Shown one piece after another: positions 36,001 through 48,000 of a DNA stretch of 64,000 nucleotides. The position numbers and the translations under genes are program-made. The DNA is from Saccharina japonica. Taxonomy: Eukaryota; Sar; Phaeophyceae; Laminariales; Laminariaceae. Below the pieces are notes generated by a model, which saw only the letters and a list, made by a program, of their open reading frames with translations, was not told where the DNA came from and made no database searches. Within the stretch, counting starts at the first letter, position 1. Each line of letters starts with the position of its first letter. The DNA lies in contig MEHQ01001235.1 of NCBI GenBank assembly GCA_008828725.1, positions 62,001-126,000 on the forward strand, read 5' to 3'.

Positions 36001-39000
36001 TCAACCACTGGAGAGGACAGACATGGTAATACACTAAAAGACGCGTGCCACGGTAGAGGTAGCACTTTTGGCTGAATCGTTTTCTGAACGATCGGGCTCC
36101 TTAACCCAAATTCGTCGGACTTTCATTTTTGTGACGAAATATGGTTGAGAGTATACTTCGGTCATGATATTTCTCATCCGGAAGCACTTTTACTTTCCTC
36201 CAAAATATTTTTTTCGGTGAGGTATGGCGCTCCTTAAGTGAGGAGTTCAGAAAAAACATGGTGCACCTCTATCGTAGCATGCTTCCTAAGGCAACCTAAC
36301 GATGCATACCTTCACCGTAGAAGGCGTTATGTTTATCAAGAGGGCCCGCCACAGCAGTGTGTATGAAAGGAAACAAACTCTTCGTAGTTAAGGATTATTG
36401 GAACTTTTAAAGCCATACGCCAACCTGCTGTATATTGCAGCAACCCAGGCATCAGCAGAGAAAGCCTCTTTGCCTGAACCTGAAGACTGAATGTTGTAGG
36501 CTATAGGATGGTGTCCAAACTGGTCTGATGTCCTTGTTGAAAGAAGTTGTTTATCCAGTGCCACCATCGTCATAACGTTGGTTTTGCTGGCTCTGCACCT
36601 CTAGACGGTGTGCATTGTTTGCAGGTACGGGGACTGTGGTGCGTAGCCATTTCAAGATTCCGTCCGAGATTTCTTCATATGAAATGCTTTTAATAGGGCT
36701 GGCTACTGACTGGCGCAGTCAGGATCGTACATACTGTAGAAATCGATAGCCAATGCACCGGATTCTCTCAGTATACTGGCTGTTGCGACGAAGCTGCGAC
36801 CTGGGGGCGAAGCCGCCGCTCGGGACGAGGACGACAGCCATCGTCTTCTCCTGGCTGGTGAAGGTGTCCTGTCGGAGGCGATTGTTTTCGCTTTCGATCG
36901 GCCTCCCATCATAATCTGGGTAAGGCATGAGTCTGGGCTGGAAACGAGGGACCAAACTTGCTCATCGTGCACAAATCCCCGTGTCTGCCTCTCTCTCCCC
37001 CCCGTCTATCATTTGCCCTTTTACTGCTATAATTCTTGAGTTTTTCCGTTGTATGGGCTAGCGTGTGTATGGGACTCGTACCGTTTTGTGGGACGTGGTG
37101 CTTCTGTACATGTTTCGACGTGCTGTTCAATCTACTGGTGCTCTCATCCAGTGTAATTTTACTGCCAGTATGCTTTCACTGGCAGTATATACTCCGCCAG
37201 TATCGAACTCAATTTTTTACGAAAACTCTTGTGACCACGGGTTCCACTGGAATGTGCGAAATAGTAGTAAGATGATTTACGCACACTGGTTTACACACGT
37301 ACAAACATTGGCATTTCCTTTCGGTGAGATATCCAACCAACAAGAAACACAGCGCCAAGCAATCCGACTTCCTACACCAAGACCTGACGTGAGGCGGTAA
37401 TTTATACTCCCCATGCGAGTGCCCCGCTGCAGCATGTACGCGAAGGTTGGGACAGAGCCAGAATGCCAATAACATATAGTTCGTTCTAGGATTCTCTATG
37501 GTGTAGTCGATCTCCTAGAGCCGCTAGCCTGCATGACCATTTAGTTAAAGGGGTACTCATGAACGAATGACCAGCGGATACACGTGTGGGTTAGATCATT
37601 CGTCGGACCAGCTTCTTCGGGGGGGGGGGGGCTTTCGTATTCCAAGTCCGGCGCCTGGTTTACTGTAGCTCCTGATGGTTGCTTCTCCCCGAGCCACTTT
37701 TGTGTATGGGTGTAACCTTATGCACACCTTACCAGATCAGTGCCATTGGACCCAAAACGACACTAAGCCCAAAATGGCACTCTGCCTCAAGAGGTGCGCG
37801 TACCCATTAATTGAACGCGTGACCAACTTAAGTTGTGGCAGATGACTTGTCAGACCAATTGGTCCAGAAACGGTTCGTGTTGTGCTGGAGATATACATGA
37901 TACCTTGAAATCCACAACGAATGAAATAACTCTGAATGCACTCCGAAGTACGCTCTCATCTGCTTGGGCATCTCATCGTGTGTGACAACAATGGGCATAC
38001 ATTGCCGGCCGTAGGTAACGGACGTTACCGAAACTTTGTGAGATCCCATGGAAGCACGGCAATTTTACAATAAACATAATCTCCCCTATTGGTACTGTTT
38101 GTACCGCTGATAAGCAAACCAGAAACGCAATAATCCACTATTTTAACACTATTGTCGCCCAGAGGGACTGGCCCGTGCTCGGGGTATAATCCATGTCTAT
38201 CTCCAGCCACCAACATGCCATTCAATACCACGTCTGCGTGAAAGACAAAGCATACCAGCATACACACCGAGAATATCAGAGATATCACATGCCCCCGGCT
38301 CGGGCGTTCGACATTAGCAGAGCGCAGAGAACGCGAGAGCTTCAAACGAAAAATCTTTTAGCCAGTACGCGTAGTTTATTTTCACGACATGCTTGCCAGG
38401 GGCGCTGGGACAGCCCTCAAGTGTGAGACCGCCCCCCTCCCCAAAAAAAACCCGACATCCATGCGGGGTTGAAAGCTGCACTATGGCTACTTCGATCTCG
38501 CGTGCTACGAATTGGTTTTGAGACGTTGATGTAGGCGGCAGAACTTGAATGAGTTTATAGAAGCGTTGTCGAGGGGGCAAGGTGAGGCAATAAACGCATC
38601 CCAATCTCGCGAAAGTTATGCATGTATGCATGCATGCATGGTGCATGGTGTTGTGGTCAGCATCGTATCTAACTCAACAGCGGACTCCAACCACAAATAC
38701 CTGGCAGCCGGGGTGGCATGCGGCGGCGGGTTGTGCCTGGTGTTTCGGCAAAAAGTTTTTAACGCGAAACCAAGAACTAGTGCATAATATGTATAATAGC
38801 GTCGTAGTAAGTACATAGGGATTGGTGTCGAATGCCAGGATGAAACCGAAGTTGGGGGAGCACAAGAAACTCCAAACAAACGTTCCATGGTTTCAGTACT
38901 TGTAGGGTATGTTGTCTCGAATACTTACCGCTGTAGCCAGAATCCCAAAAGTTAATGACCACGTTGCAGGCAAAAGGCCTGTCTCTCTGGTTCGAGCTTC

Positions 39001-42000
39001 GAGCGGCCAACACCCACCGCTGTACGAGTAGGCTAATTCGCATAATTCGAAGTTTAGAGTTGTTAGACCTATTGCGCGGTCCCGCAGCACCCCCAGCTCA
39101 TCACCATTCGGAGGGTCGATTCCAAAGCTGTACATGTTGGTATCGGCGTGGATGGTATCGGCGTGGATGACACGTGACACGGAACCTGAGCAAGAGTCAT
39201 TTCCATACGTTGTGCCCACCACGTCTATGGTCCGCTTCAATGAACACATGGAAGAGGATGAACCAAGCGTGGCGACCACGCGAGGATAAATGTACGATGT
39301 ATATATCTACGTACATACGCACACCCTTTGATAAATTAGAAAATTAAATTAGGTCGATGCAGCAAGTACTTAGACTCGCAAGCTCCGTGTGATCCGTGAC
39401 ATGATATCAACCTGTGGCATGATATCCTTGTTTCGTATAATACTCATGCTATTGCTGTTAACAGTTGTTATTGCTGTTGTTATTGCTGTTGTAACAAACT
39501 AATCAGAAGGCTCTGTGATCTAAATAGGGGTCTTGGGTCTTGCGGTGGTAGACCGATGACGGGTGACGGGGTCCAACTCTCGGCGTAGGACTCTTTTCTG
39601 GCGCCGAAAGAGCGAGAACGCGAGTTGTCCAGACCCGATGGAAATCGAAGAGAAACGGACATCCTGAAGTGAACGCTACCGCCATACGTACACCGTGCGC
39701 GGTACCAGGTATATGTGAATGCGCATTTCACTATTAAAAATGATACGAATGCGCCTGAATGCGCGTATATAAAATACTGGGAGGGGAAATAAGAAATATG
39801 CCAAACATCATCTTATCTGTCAACTACGTATATATGACCACATCTTGTCCAGAAGTGTATACGTACATACATAACCTGATGAACATAACCTCGTGCGAGC
39901 TGGTAAAAAGTAAAAGTGATGATGCAAAAACAAAACGAAAGAGCGCAACAAAGCAAGGGGTACAAGGGGTCCTCCTACACGTGGGAATCAAGCAAGTCAC
40001 AAGGATATAACCCAGACATGATGTTGAGCACATGCCATATTAGGAGTGATAGGTTGTCGGGTCTGTTTTTTTCTTTAATCAACACAGGGTCCCTGGATGG
40101 CAGGACCTCAGTCAGGAGCCAGGCCCTCGACCTACTGCTGTATTCTAAACGGCCACCAAGAAGAAACACACGCATGCCAAGTGCGCCCACATACCCACAC
40201 ATAACACATGACATATACGTGACGGATCACATGTGTGTGGTGTGTGTTCTTCATATTAAACCGTTCTTTCCACTTGTAGACATCCAGCATCCAGCACACC
40301 AGCAACCAGCAGTGTCCGTGCATATTCTTCAATCCTTCGGAGAGATTGTGCCACTGCTCTCGTATACTTTCTACTTCCGAGCGCAACATGGCTATAATAC
40401 ACATATACCCTCGCCCTGGCACAAGCTAGGTACAGGGCTACGGCCGAAAACGACTTCGTCAGCCGAGCACAGCGGGCGGTGGTGCACCCTCTTCCTACAA
40501 TAATAGCAACATTATAGCGGTCTCTCCTTTATGCTTGAGTGGTTTACAAACCCCCTTTTGTCTCAACCCGCCTACGTACCGTATATACTTCGAAGTGGTA
40601 TATCCGTAAGCCGGTCGCCCCGGTCGAGTAGTGGTCAGCTTCAAATACTACCATCATTGGTACCTAGGATCGAATCCCACCGTGGTGAGAGATTTTGTCT
40701 TTATTTGAAAAAATAAAAAGGAACCAATTGCTGAGAGCGCCTTCGTGGCGTGGGTAGGCGGAATCCGACGCAAGTCGACGAGGGAAGAAAGTGCTGAAAT
40801 CTTCTCGCGATAAAAATGCAAGGCAAGAACCGTAGTGGGGGAGGAGGGAGAAGAGCCTACTTTGTGGCCCCGGATCTGAGTTACGACTAGGAAGGAGAGA
40901 GAAAGGAAGGGCGAAGATAATAAATGGGATGGAGAAAAAAAAAAAGTGGTATGATACGTATTACGGGGGGACATAATAATCAAGACTAAATATGCCTGGT
41001 AAAAATACTGGAATACCCAATACCTAGGTTTTTGTGTTCATGGCGGGTCTTGATTACTATGGCCCTCCGTAATATGACTTGTATATCACAGATCCGAGGG
41101 TCCACAGGCACAATGCTTGTACAGAGTCCAGAACAACAACAATAACAACAGCAGTAGAGTAGTGGTCCCTCTATAGAGCCGGTTGAGCAGTGCCGGCTGC
41201 TCGCTATATTGCCTGAAATCTATTGGCACACCGATGGGATTAACCGGTGTGGCAGTGCGCGGAGTAGCGGCGGTTGCCGCTATGGTGCAGGTATTGTTGG
41301 CTGGCGCATACTGGGCACTACGTATAGAGGGACAATCACTGCTGCCGCTCTACATGTATGTTGATAATAAAAATAAACGTCCTCGCCCATCCCGGCAGTC
41401 TTTTTCTTGAACCCAACATACAGATATATCGGTCGTCAGGGTTCAACCCGCCAAGCTCATCCCCGGTCTATATACGACGATCGACCTCTACACCCGCCCT
41501 ATTAATCGAATCCGGATTGTTTGGTGGGCAGGCATATCGAGTCTGTAATATCGAGTCTGTCCAGGCTGCGCCTCTCGGCGTTCCGGAGCCGTGATCGTCT
41601 ATTTCCGAACACACCAACATAAAGACACACGGGCGCCGCAGGCGCTTCCAGTAGGGACTGACATGAGCATGATACGGATCTGCCGAATCAGCAATCAATG
41701 CAAGCAATCGTTGCGTTTGATGCACTACTTTCGTACTGCCAATTGACCTGACCGCCTCTACGAGGAATCCGCCAGCCTGCAGACTGTATGATACGGTGTA
41801 TCGGGAAGCGTCGCCAGTGACTGAAAATATTGCATCTCGCCTCGAGGGTTAGAGTACATCAGCCACTACGTACCCCACTACTTCGTAAGCGTATACCTCC
41901 GGGACCCCCCCCCCTGCTCCCACACGAGGGAAAACGCAGGGCACGGAGATTGCATCGCATGCTCGATATCATACATACCGGTGCGTATCTGGACGAACAA

Positions 42001-45000
42001 AAGTTTCAGAAAGTCCGAACCGAAACTATACAAGCAGTACTCAACTTTTCAAACCGAATGCAAAATATCAAATTATGAAATAAACCATGAACGACCGATG
42101 ATGTGAAACGGAAAACCTGAATACGGAAGAACGAGTGCGACGTCGAAGAGCCGAGTTCGTCTTCGGCGAGGCTCAGTACGGGTAATAAGAAACAGGACAC
42201 CTATTAATGATACGAGCTGGTCCAGCTGTAATCGCGAGGCAGTACTCGCCGGCGTTTTCCCAACTCAGTTTTGCGAATTTCGAACTGAAATTTTGTGTAG
42301 AGCTTCCTATGAGCATAACGAAGCGATTGCCTGGGGCTCCATTTTGTTTTGCTGAAGACGGGGCAAAATTATGGCCGTTTCAAGAAAAACCACGTCGGCA
42401 TTTTGGCAAAAAATTACCGGAAAAAAAAGTCGAAAAAAAATGGAGCCCCAGGTAGAGTGTCGACAAGAACGATGCGAATCACGTGTACAAAACATCAGAC
42501 AAAAAATCGATAAATTCAGCTGGGAAATCGGGATTTTGGGTCGTCCGTCGTAATATCTTATAACTTTGTATGGCGGATCATGTGCACCTCATATCTCTTG
42601 ATAGACAACGAATTAGACGATGGGGAGGATATCCATCGTTTCTCCATGCCTCAAGGAATGTTCACACCGTGAATCAGCGTCATCCGCCGTGCAGTTTTTT
42701 CGGCGATTCGTATGGACCGCAGTATGGAGATATCCCCGTGCGCGACGGGATTTATTCGATATGGCATTTCTCGACGAATTTTTCTCGGATTCCAAAAATT
42801 CTAGCATTTGCAAACGCGCTGCAAGCTCAGAAACCATGTTGCAAAATTAGGAGCTAAAATATGCAAAAATGAGTGCAAAACGTCCGATCGAATGAATAAT
42901 ATATCTGTTTTATGGCTGGACCAGCTCGTATAATAATAATAAACAGAAAATCTGGTCCAAGATGGATTTCTTACGTGGGAGAGGGTGCTTTCTGCACTAC
43001 TTTCAATATAACGACCCCCGAATTCCGTATTTTACTCTGAATCTCAGCCTGGATTTCTGATTAGCCTGTTTCTTATCAAGTGTCCTGTACTGCTGTATAT
43101 ACCTGCTGTGCTAAAAATGCTGCACCACAGGTACCTATACTCGTATAGACGACCGTGTGTGTGCGTGTTCTTCACATTAAACCTTCCTTTCTACCCGTCG
43201 ACATCCAGCACACCCAGTGTCCGTGCCGATTCTTCATCCTAAAAAGGTACCAGTTCTTCCGTGGAACGTGGAATACACCAGCACCAAAACTGTCGACGGA
43301 ACCATAACCATTGCGGAAAACGATTATTCCGAGCTGCGGGCTGACAGGCATGTATGTATGTATGCTTCGCAGCACGACCAACCGCCGTACTACAGGCAAG
43401 TGTGTGTGTGTGTTCTTCCTTTCTACCCGTCGACATCCTATGAATATGTACAGGATACAGGACCGGCCTATTATGGGTTATGACCCTATAAAAAGGGTCA
43501 TCACCCATATAGGGACCGGAAGCCAGGCATGAAATCAACACACCAAGCAAGGTACCGGTATACTCGTATAGCAGCTGTGTTGAACGGCGAGGATGAGGAT
43601 ACCTGTTGAAAGTCCCATTTTTTCATCCAGCAGTGACCCACCCCGGTCGCCCAGAGGTAGTCTAGGCTATAGCTTCAAATGCTGTACATACCAATAATAT
43701 TAATAGGGCATTAGCCAAAAATAGGTATACCTACGCACTTTGAGCCATTTATAGGTACACTGCGCAATGTACACCGGAAACGGCTTCCGGGCCCGCCTGA
43801 TATTGGGCCTGCGCTCCATTGTACCTACAAATGGCTCAAAGTGCGCAGGTACACCTATTATTGACTAGTCAATGTGCGTATCACCTATTTTTGGCTTCAA
43901 CTGTACCTATAAATGGCTCAAACGACCACTTTGGCAACTGAAAAATAGACAGACGGCCACACATTCACCCACGTTTGCTACGTATGGAATGTTGTTCCGG
44001 ACTGCGCCAACGGCTGTGTAACTTAGACCCCCTCGTAACCGTATGGTATAAAACTGTACACGTATATTATGAAAGTTTCTCCTACTATATACTGCACTAC
44101 AGTATGTATATTATACTTTCAGCATAACGGCATGGAAACACTCGTCATTGTTGTTTCTCCGCATCGTATATATGTGTATGCGTAGGAGGAGTGTCGTACT
44201 GAATACGTATGCATTGATCGCGATACGATTTCTCGCGTGTAGGTAATGCGTGATAACTCCGCAGTGTCAGTGGTTGTACTGGTACGGTCGGCTGGTTGAC
44301 AGTCCCGGCATATGATGTGGCCGTCTGTCTATATTTCAGTTGCCAAAAAGTGGTCGTTTGAGCCATTTATAGGTACAGTTGAAGCCAAAAATAGGTGATA
44401 CGAACATTGACTAGTCAATAATAGGTGTACCTGCGCACTTTGAGCCATTTGTAGGTACAATGGAGCGCAGGCCCAATATCAGGCGGGCCCGGAAGCCGTT
44501 TCCGGTGTACATTACGCAGTGTACCTATAAATGGCTCAAAGTGCGTAGGTATACCTATTTTTGGCTAATGCCCATATTAATATATAGCGTTGGCAACCGA
44601 GTTTGAATCCGACCGTGGTGAGATTTTGACTTTATTTGCAAAAACAAAAAGGAACCAATTCATTGCTGAGAACGCGTTCGTACGAAGCGTGGGTAGGCGG
44701 AATTCGACGCGAGCCGACCAGCAGGGAAGAAAGTGCTACGATCATACCATCTTCTCGCGATAAACATGCAACATGCAAGTCATCACGTACCGTACGTAGT
44801 GGGGAGGGAAAAGGGCCTACTCAGTGACACCCGATCTGAGTTACGACTAGTACGTAAAGGGGGAGCGAAGACAGTAGTGAATGGGATGGGAAAAAACGAA
44901 CAAAAACGAACAAAAACAAGTGCCACTCGCTCCGGTAGCCTATTAATAGTGGTTATTATTACGAGGTACCATAATAAATACGACCTACGGTACAGACAAA

Positions 45001-48000
45001 AACCTCTTATTTTTACGATCAATACCCGGTCCTATTTACTACCGGTATGTATTTTATTTTATTTTCTATCCTGTTCATTATCTTCGCACTTCCGTCTTTC
45101 TCCCTCCCTAGTCGTAACTCAGATCCGGGGTCACAAAGTAGGCTCCTCTCCCTCCTCCCCCACTCCGGTTCTTGCTTTGCATTTTTATCGCGAGAAGATT
45201 TCAGCACTTTCTTCCCTCGTCAACTCTCGTCGAATTTTGCTTACCCACGCTATAATATGCGCTCTCGACAGTCGGTGTCATTTGAGAATAAAAACCTCCA
45301 TGGGGCGAATCGAACCCTCGACATCAGGCCCAAAAGGCTTCGTGGCTACCAGTTAGACCACCGGGGCGACCGGCTTTGGCCTCCCGTAATAATACTCGTA
45401 GCTTCAAATGCTACTACGTATTAATACTATTAATAGCTTTGATACCCGAGTTCGGATCTCACCGTGGTGAGATTCTGACTTGATTTGCAAAATAAAAGGA
45501 ACCCATTGCTGAGGGCGCCTTTCTTTGTAGCGTGTGGGTAGGCGGAATCCGACGCGAGTCGACAAGGGAAGAAAGGGCTGCAGTCTTCTCCCGAAAAGCA
45601 AGGCACGAACCGTTGCGTAGTGGGGAAGGGAGGGTTGCTTGTTTGTTTTATTTTTATTTTTATTTCTTCCCTGCTTTCGTGTTTTGTTGTTCTTATTTTG
45701 TTTTTTTGTTTTCTCTTCACGCATCTGAATTGCTAGCAGGGCTCGTGGGTCGTATCTGTCGTATATAAAGGTGGGCACTGGATGGCACAGGCTTGGATGG
45801 CATATCCGAAACACCGAAAACTGTGGATAGGAGGCGTTTTTTATCAAAATACAATACACTACCGGCCCTCTCATGAGAAAATGCCCTACAAGAAACTCAG
45901 CCTAAACATTACGGGGGAAATAAGAAAGTCGACAGCTATTATACTGAATTTAGTGTGGGACACACCCCTTTTTCAAATAAGAAAGTCAGCCTAAACCCGA
46001 TTTCTGGTTTCTTATGAGCGGGCCGGTACTGTGTAAACCAGTTTAATAACCGTTCTTTGTTCGGCTCCAAATCATCGGACACCACGGACGGGTGATTTTG
46101 ATTTTCGATTTTCCCCCGATGTGCACCTTGCTGTGTACTCCCACGTGCCTACCTGGTTATCGTCGTTACCTTTTTGCCCAACTTTTACGCTGTGCACGTT
46201 GTTCATGCTGCAGGCTCGTTGTAGTGTAGTCGTGGGTGCCCTAAAATAGACAAAATAAAATAGGATGAACGCCGGTTTTTCATTTTGAAGACCGACTACA
46301 GTAATTGCAAACGCCTGCTGGGTTTCCAAAAACCAGTTTAACCGTTTTTTTTTTGTCATCCGGTGCCCATCTCTATTAATAGTCGAATATGGCATTGCAG
46401 TGTCTGCTCTGCTTACTGCATAGCAACGTATTATCTCTTTGCCGTGGCTTTGTGACCACAGAACCCTCCATCTCTCTAGGATGAAGAATCGGCACGGACA
46501 CTGACTGGGTGTGCTGAATGTCGACGGGCAGAAAGAACCGTTAAACGTGAAGAAAACACACACATAATATATAAGAGCCTACTTAGTGACCCCCCGGGTC
46601 TGAGTTAACAAGTAGTACGAGTTACGTAGGATGGAGAGAAAAGAAGGGCGGAAATAGTAAATGGAATGGAGAAAAAAAAGAAAAGTACGGTTATCAAAGT
46701 GGGTTCTCGTATACTCTGTGTGCGCGGTTTTCACGCACAATTTATGGCCGTTATTGTGAGTTGTGACTACGAGTGCAGTTTTAGCAGGCCCTGTGCCTAA
46801 AAAAAATAGCCCCTTAACCCCTTAACCCTTATAGGACTGGAGTCCCGTTTTGGGGACAAATTACTTAGAATTAGAGTGGTTTGTCCCCAAAACGGGACTG
46901 CAGTTCTAAAAGGGTTAAGAACTGGTCCCACGTACGTATTTGGGGACAAACTGCTTAGAATTACGAGTAGAGGAGGATTTTTTTTCAGTTCTGAATGAAA
47001 TTAGAACTGGTCCCCCGTTTGTGGGGACAAGCTACTTGGAATTAGTGAGGGATAAGTTTTTTTCAGTTCCTTTTTGCGAAGAGGTTGCCTTACGATCGTT
47101 CGTACTCGTTTTTAGTACGCGTACTGCACTTTACTGGTGCGGGTATGCTGATTGATACCAACCATCGAAAATTGCAAGACGAATGGCGAATGGCGAAACG
47201 TTCATGGGTCGATGTTGCGATCGACCAGTCTCAGTATGAAACATAAACATTACGTACGTATCAGGCATAAAATCTGAAATACGGTGCTTACAGAAGTATC
47301 ATATGATAGAAATGTATGAAACCATATTCATACCACAGCAGTTGATTAAGTAACCAGGTATGCATGTTGCTCTGTTTTGCGTGTGCATTCCGCGTATTGT
47401 ATAATATACAGAATACAGAATGTTGAAACATATGATATGATATGTACCAGGTATGTTCTGTTCAAATAAAATAAAATGTACTGCCACGAGTATGTATGTT
47501 ATGTGTATGTGTGTAACTACAAACGAATACTGCTGCTGCTATTTTAATATAATAACTTTTGATACTGCATGATGCTGCTACTGCTGTATCATCACTGAGC
47601 TCACCGATCCTCTGCGGCGATAAGCTTCGCTGTTGACGGCCCAGAGCGCGGCAGAAAACCTCGGGTTGTGCATGCTCACGGAGATCGAGTTCCTCGCCGC
47701 CACGGGCGGGTTGAAGCCCCTGTCTCGAAAACGAAACTCAAAACAATGCTGTCGCTGGTAAGCATTTAGGGCGATCTCCTCGGCCGTCAGCCCCAGGGTG
47801 TCCGCGTCTGCCCATCGGTCCAAGATGCGATTGCGCTCCTTCGCCAGCCTGTCAAGTGCCGCCTGGTGTTGGAGGTCCACCAGTGCATCGTCGCGGGCGG
47901 CAGGCCTGGCGGCCTCCATCGGTGACGGCGGCGCGGCGCTCGCTCCTGGACGTCCCATCACCCCATCCCTACTGCTAGCACTGCTGCTGCTGTGGCGATC

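Larger units (their letters stand above)
35570..47604 (-). other. Copy B intron 1 (12 kb)
   Basis: Much longer than in copy A because of insertions: MITEs (36040, 41158, 45855), a TIR element (42211), S1 SINEs (40611, 43641, 45075, 45398, 46568), a Mutator-like element (43706) and a piggyBac-like element (46826). A stretch at 37225-37370 matches copy A intron 1. From 37500 to 40200 I see no feature. Confidence 0.6.
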
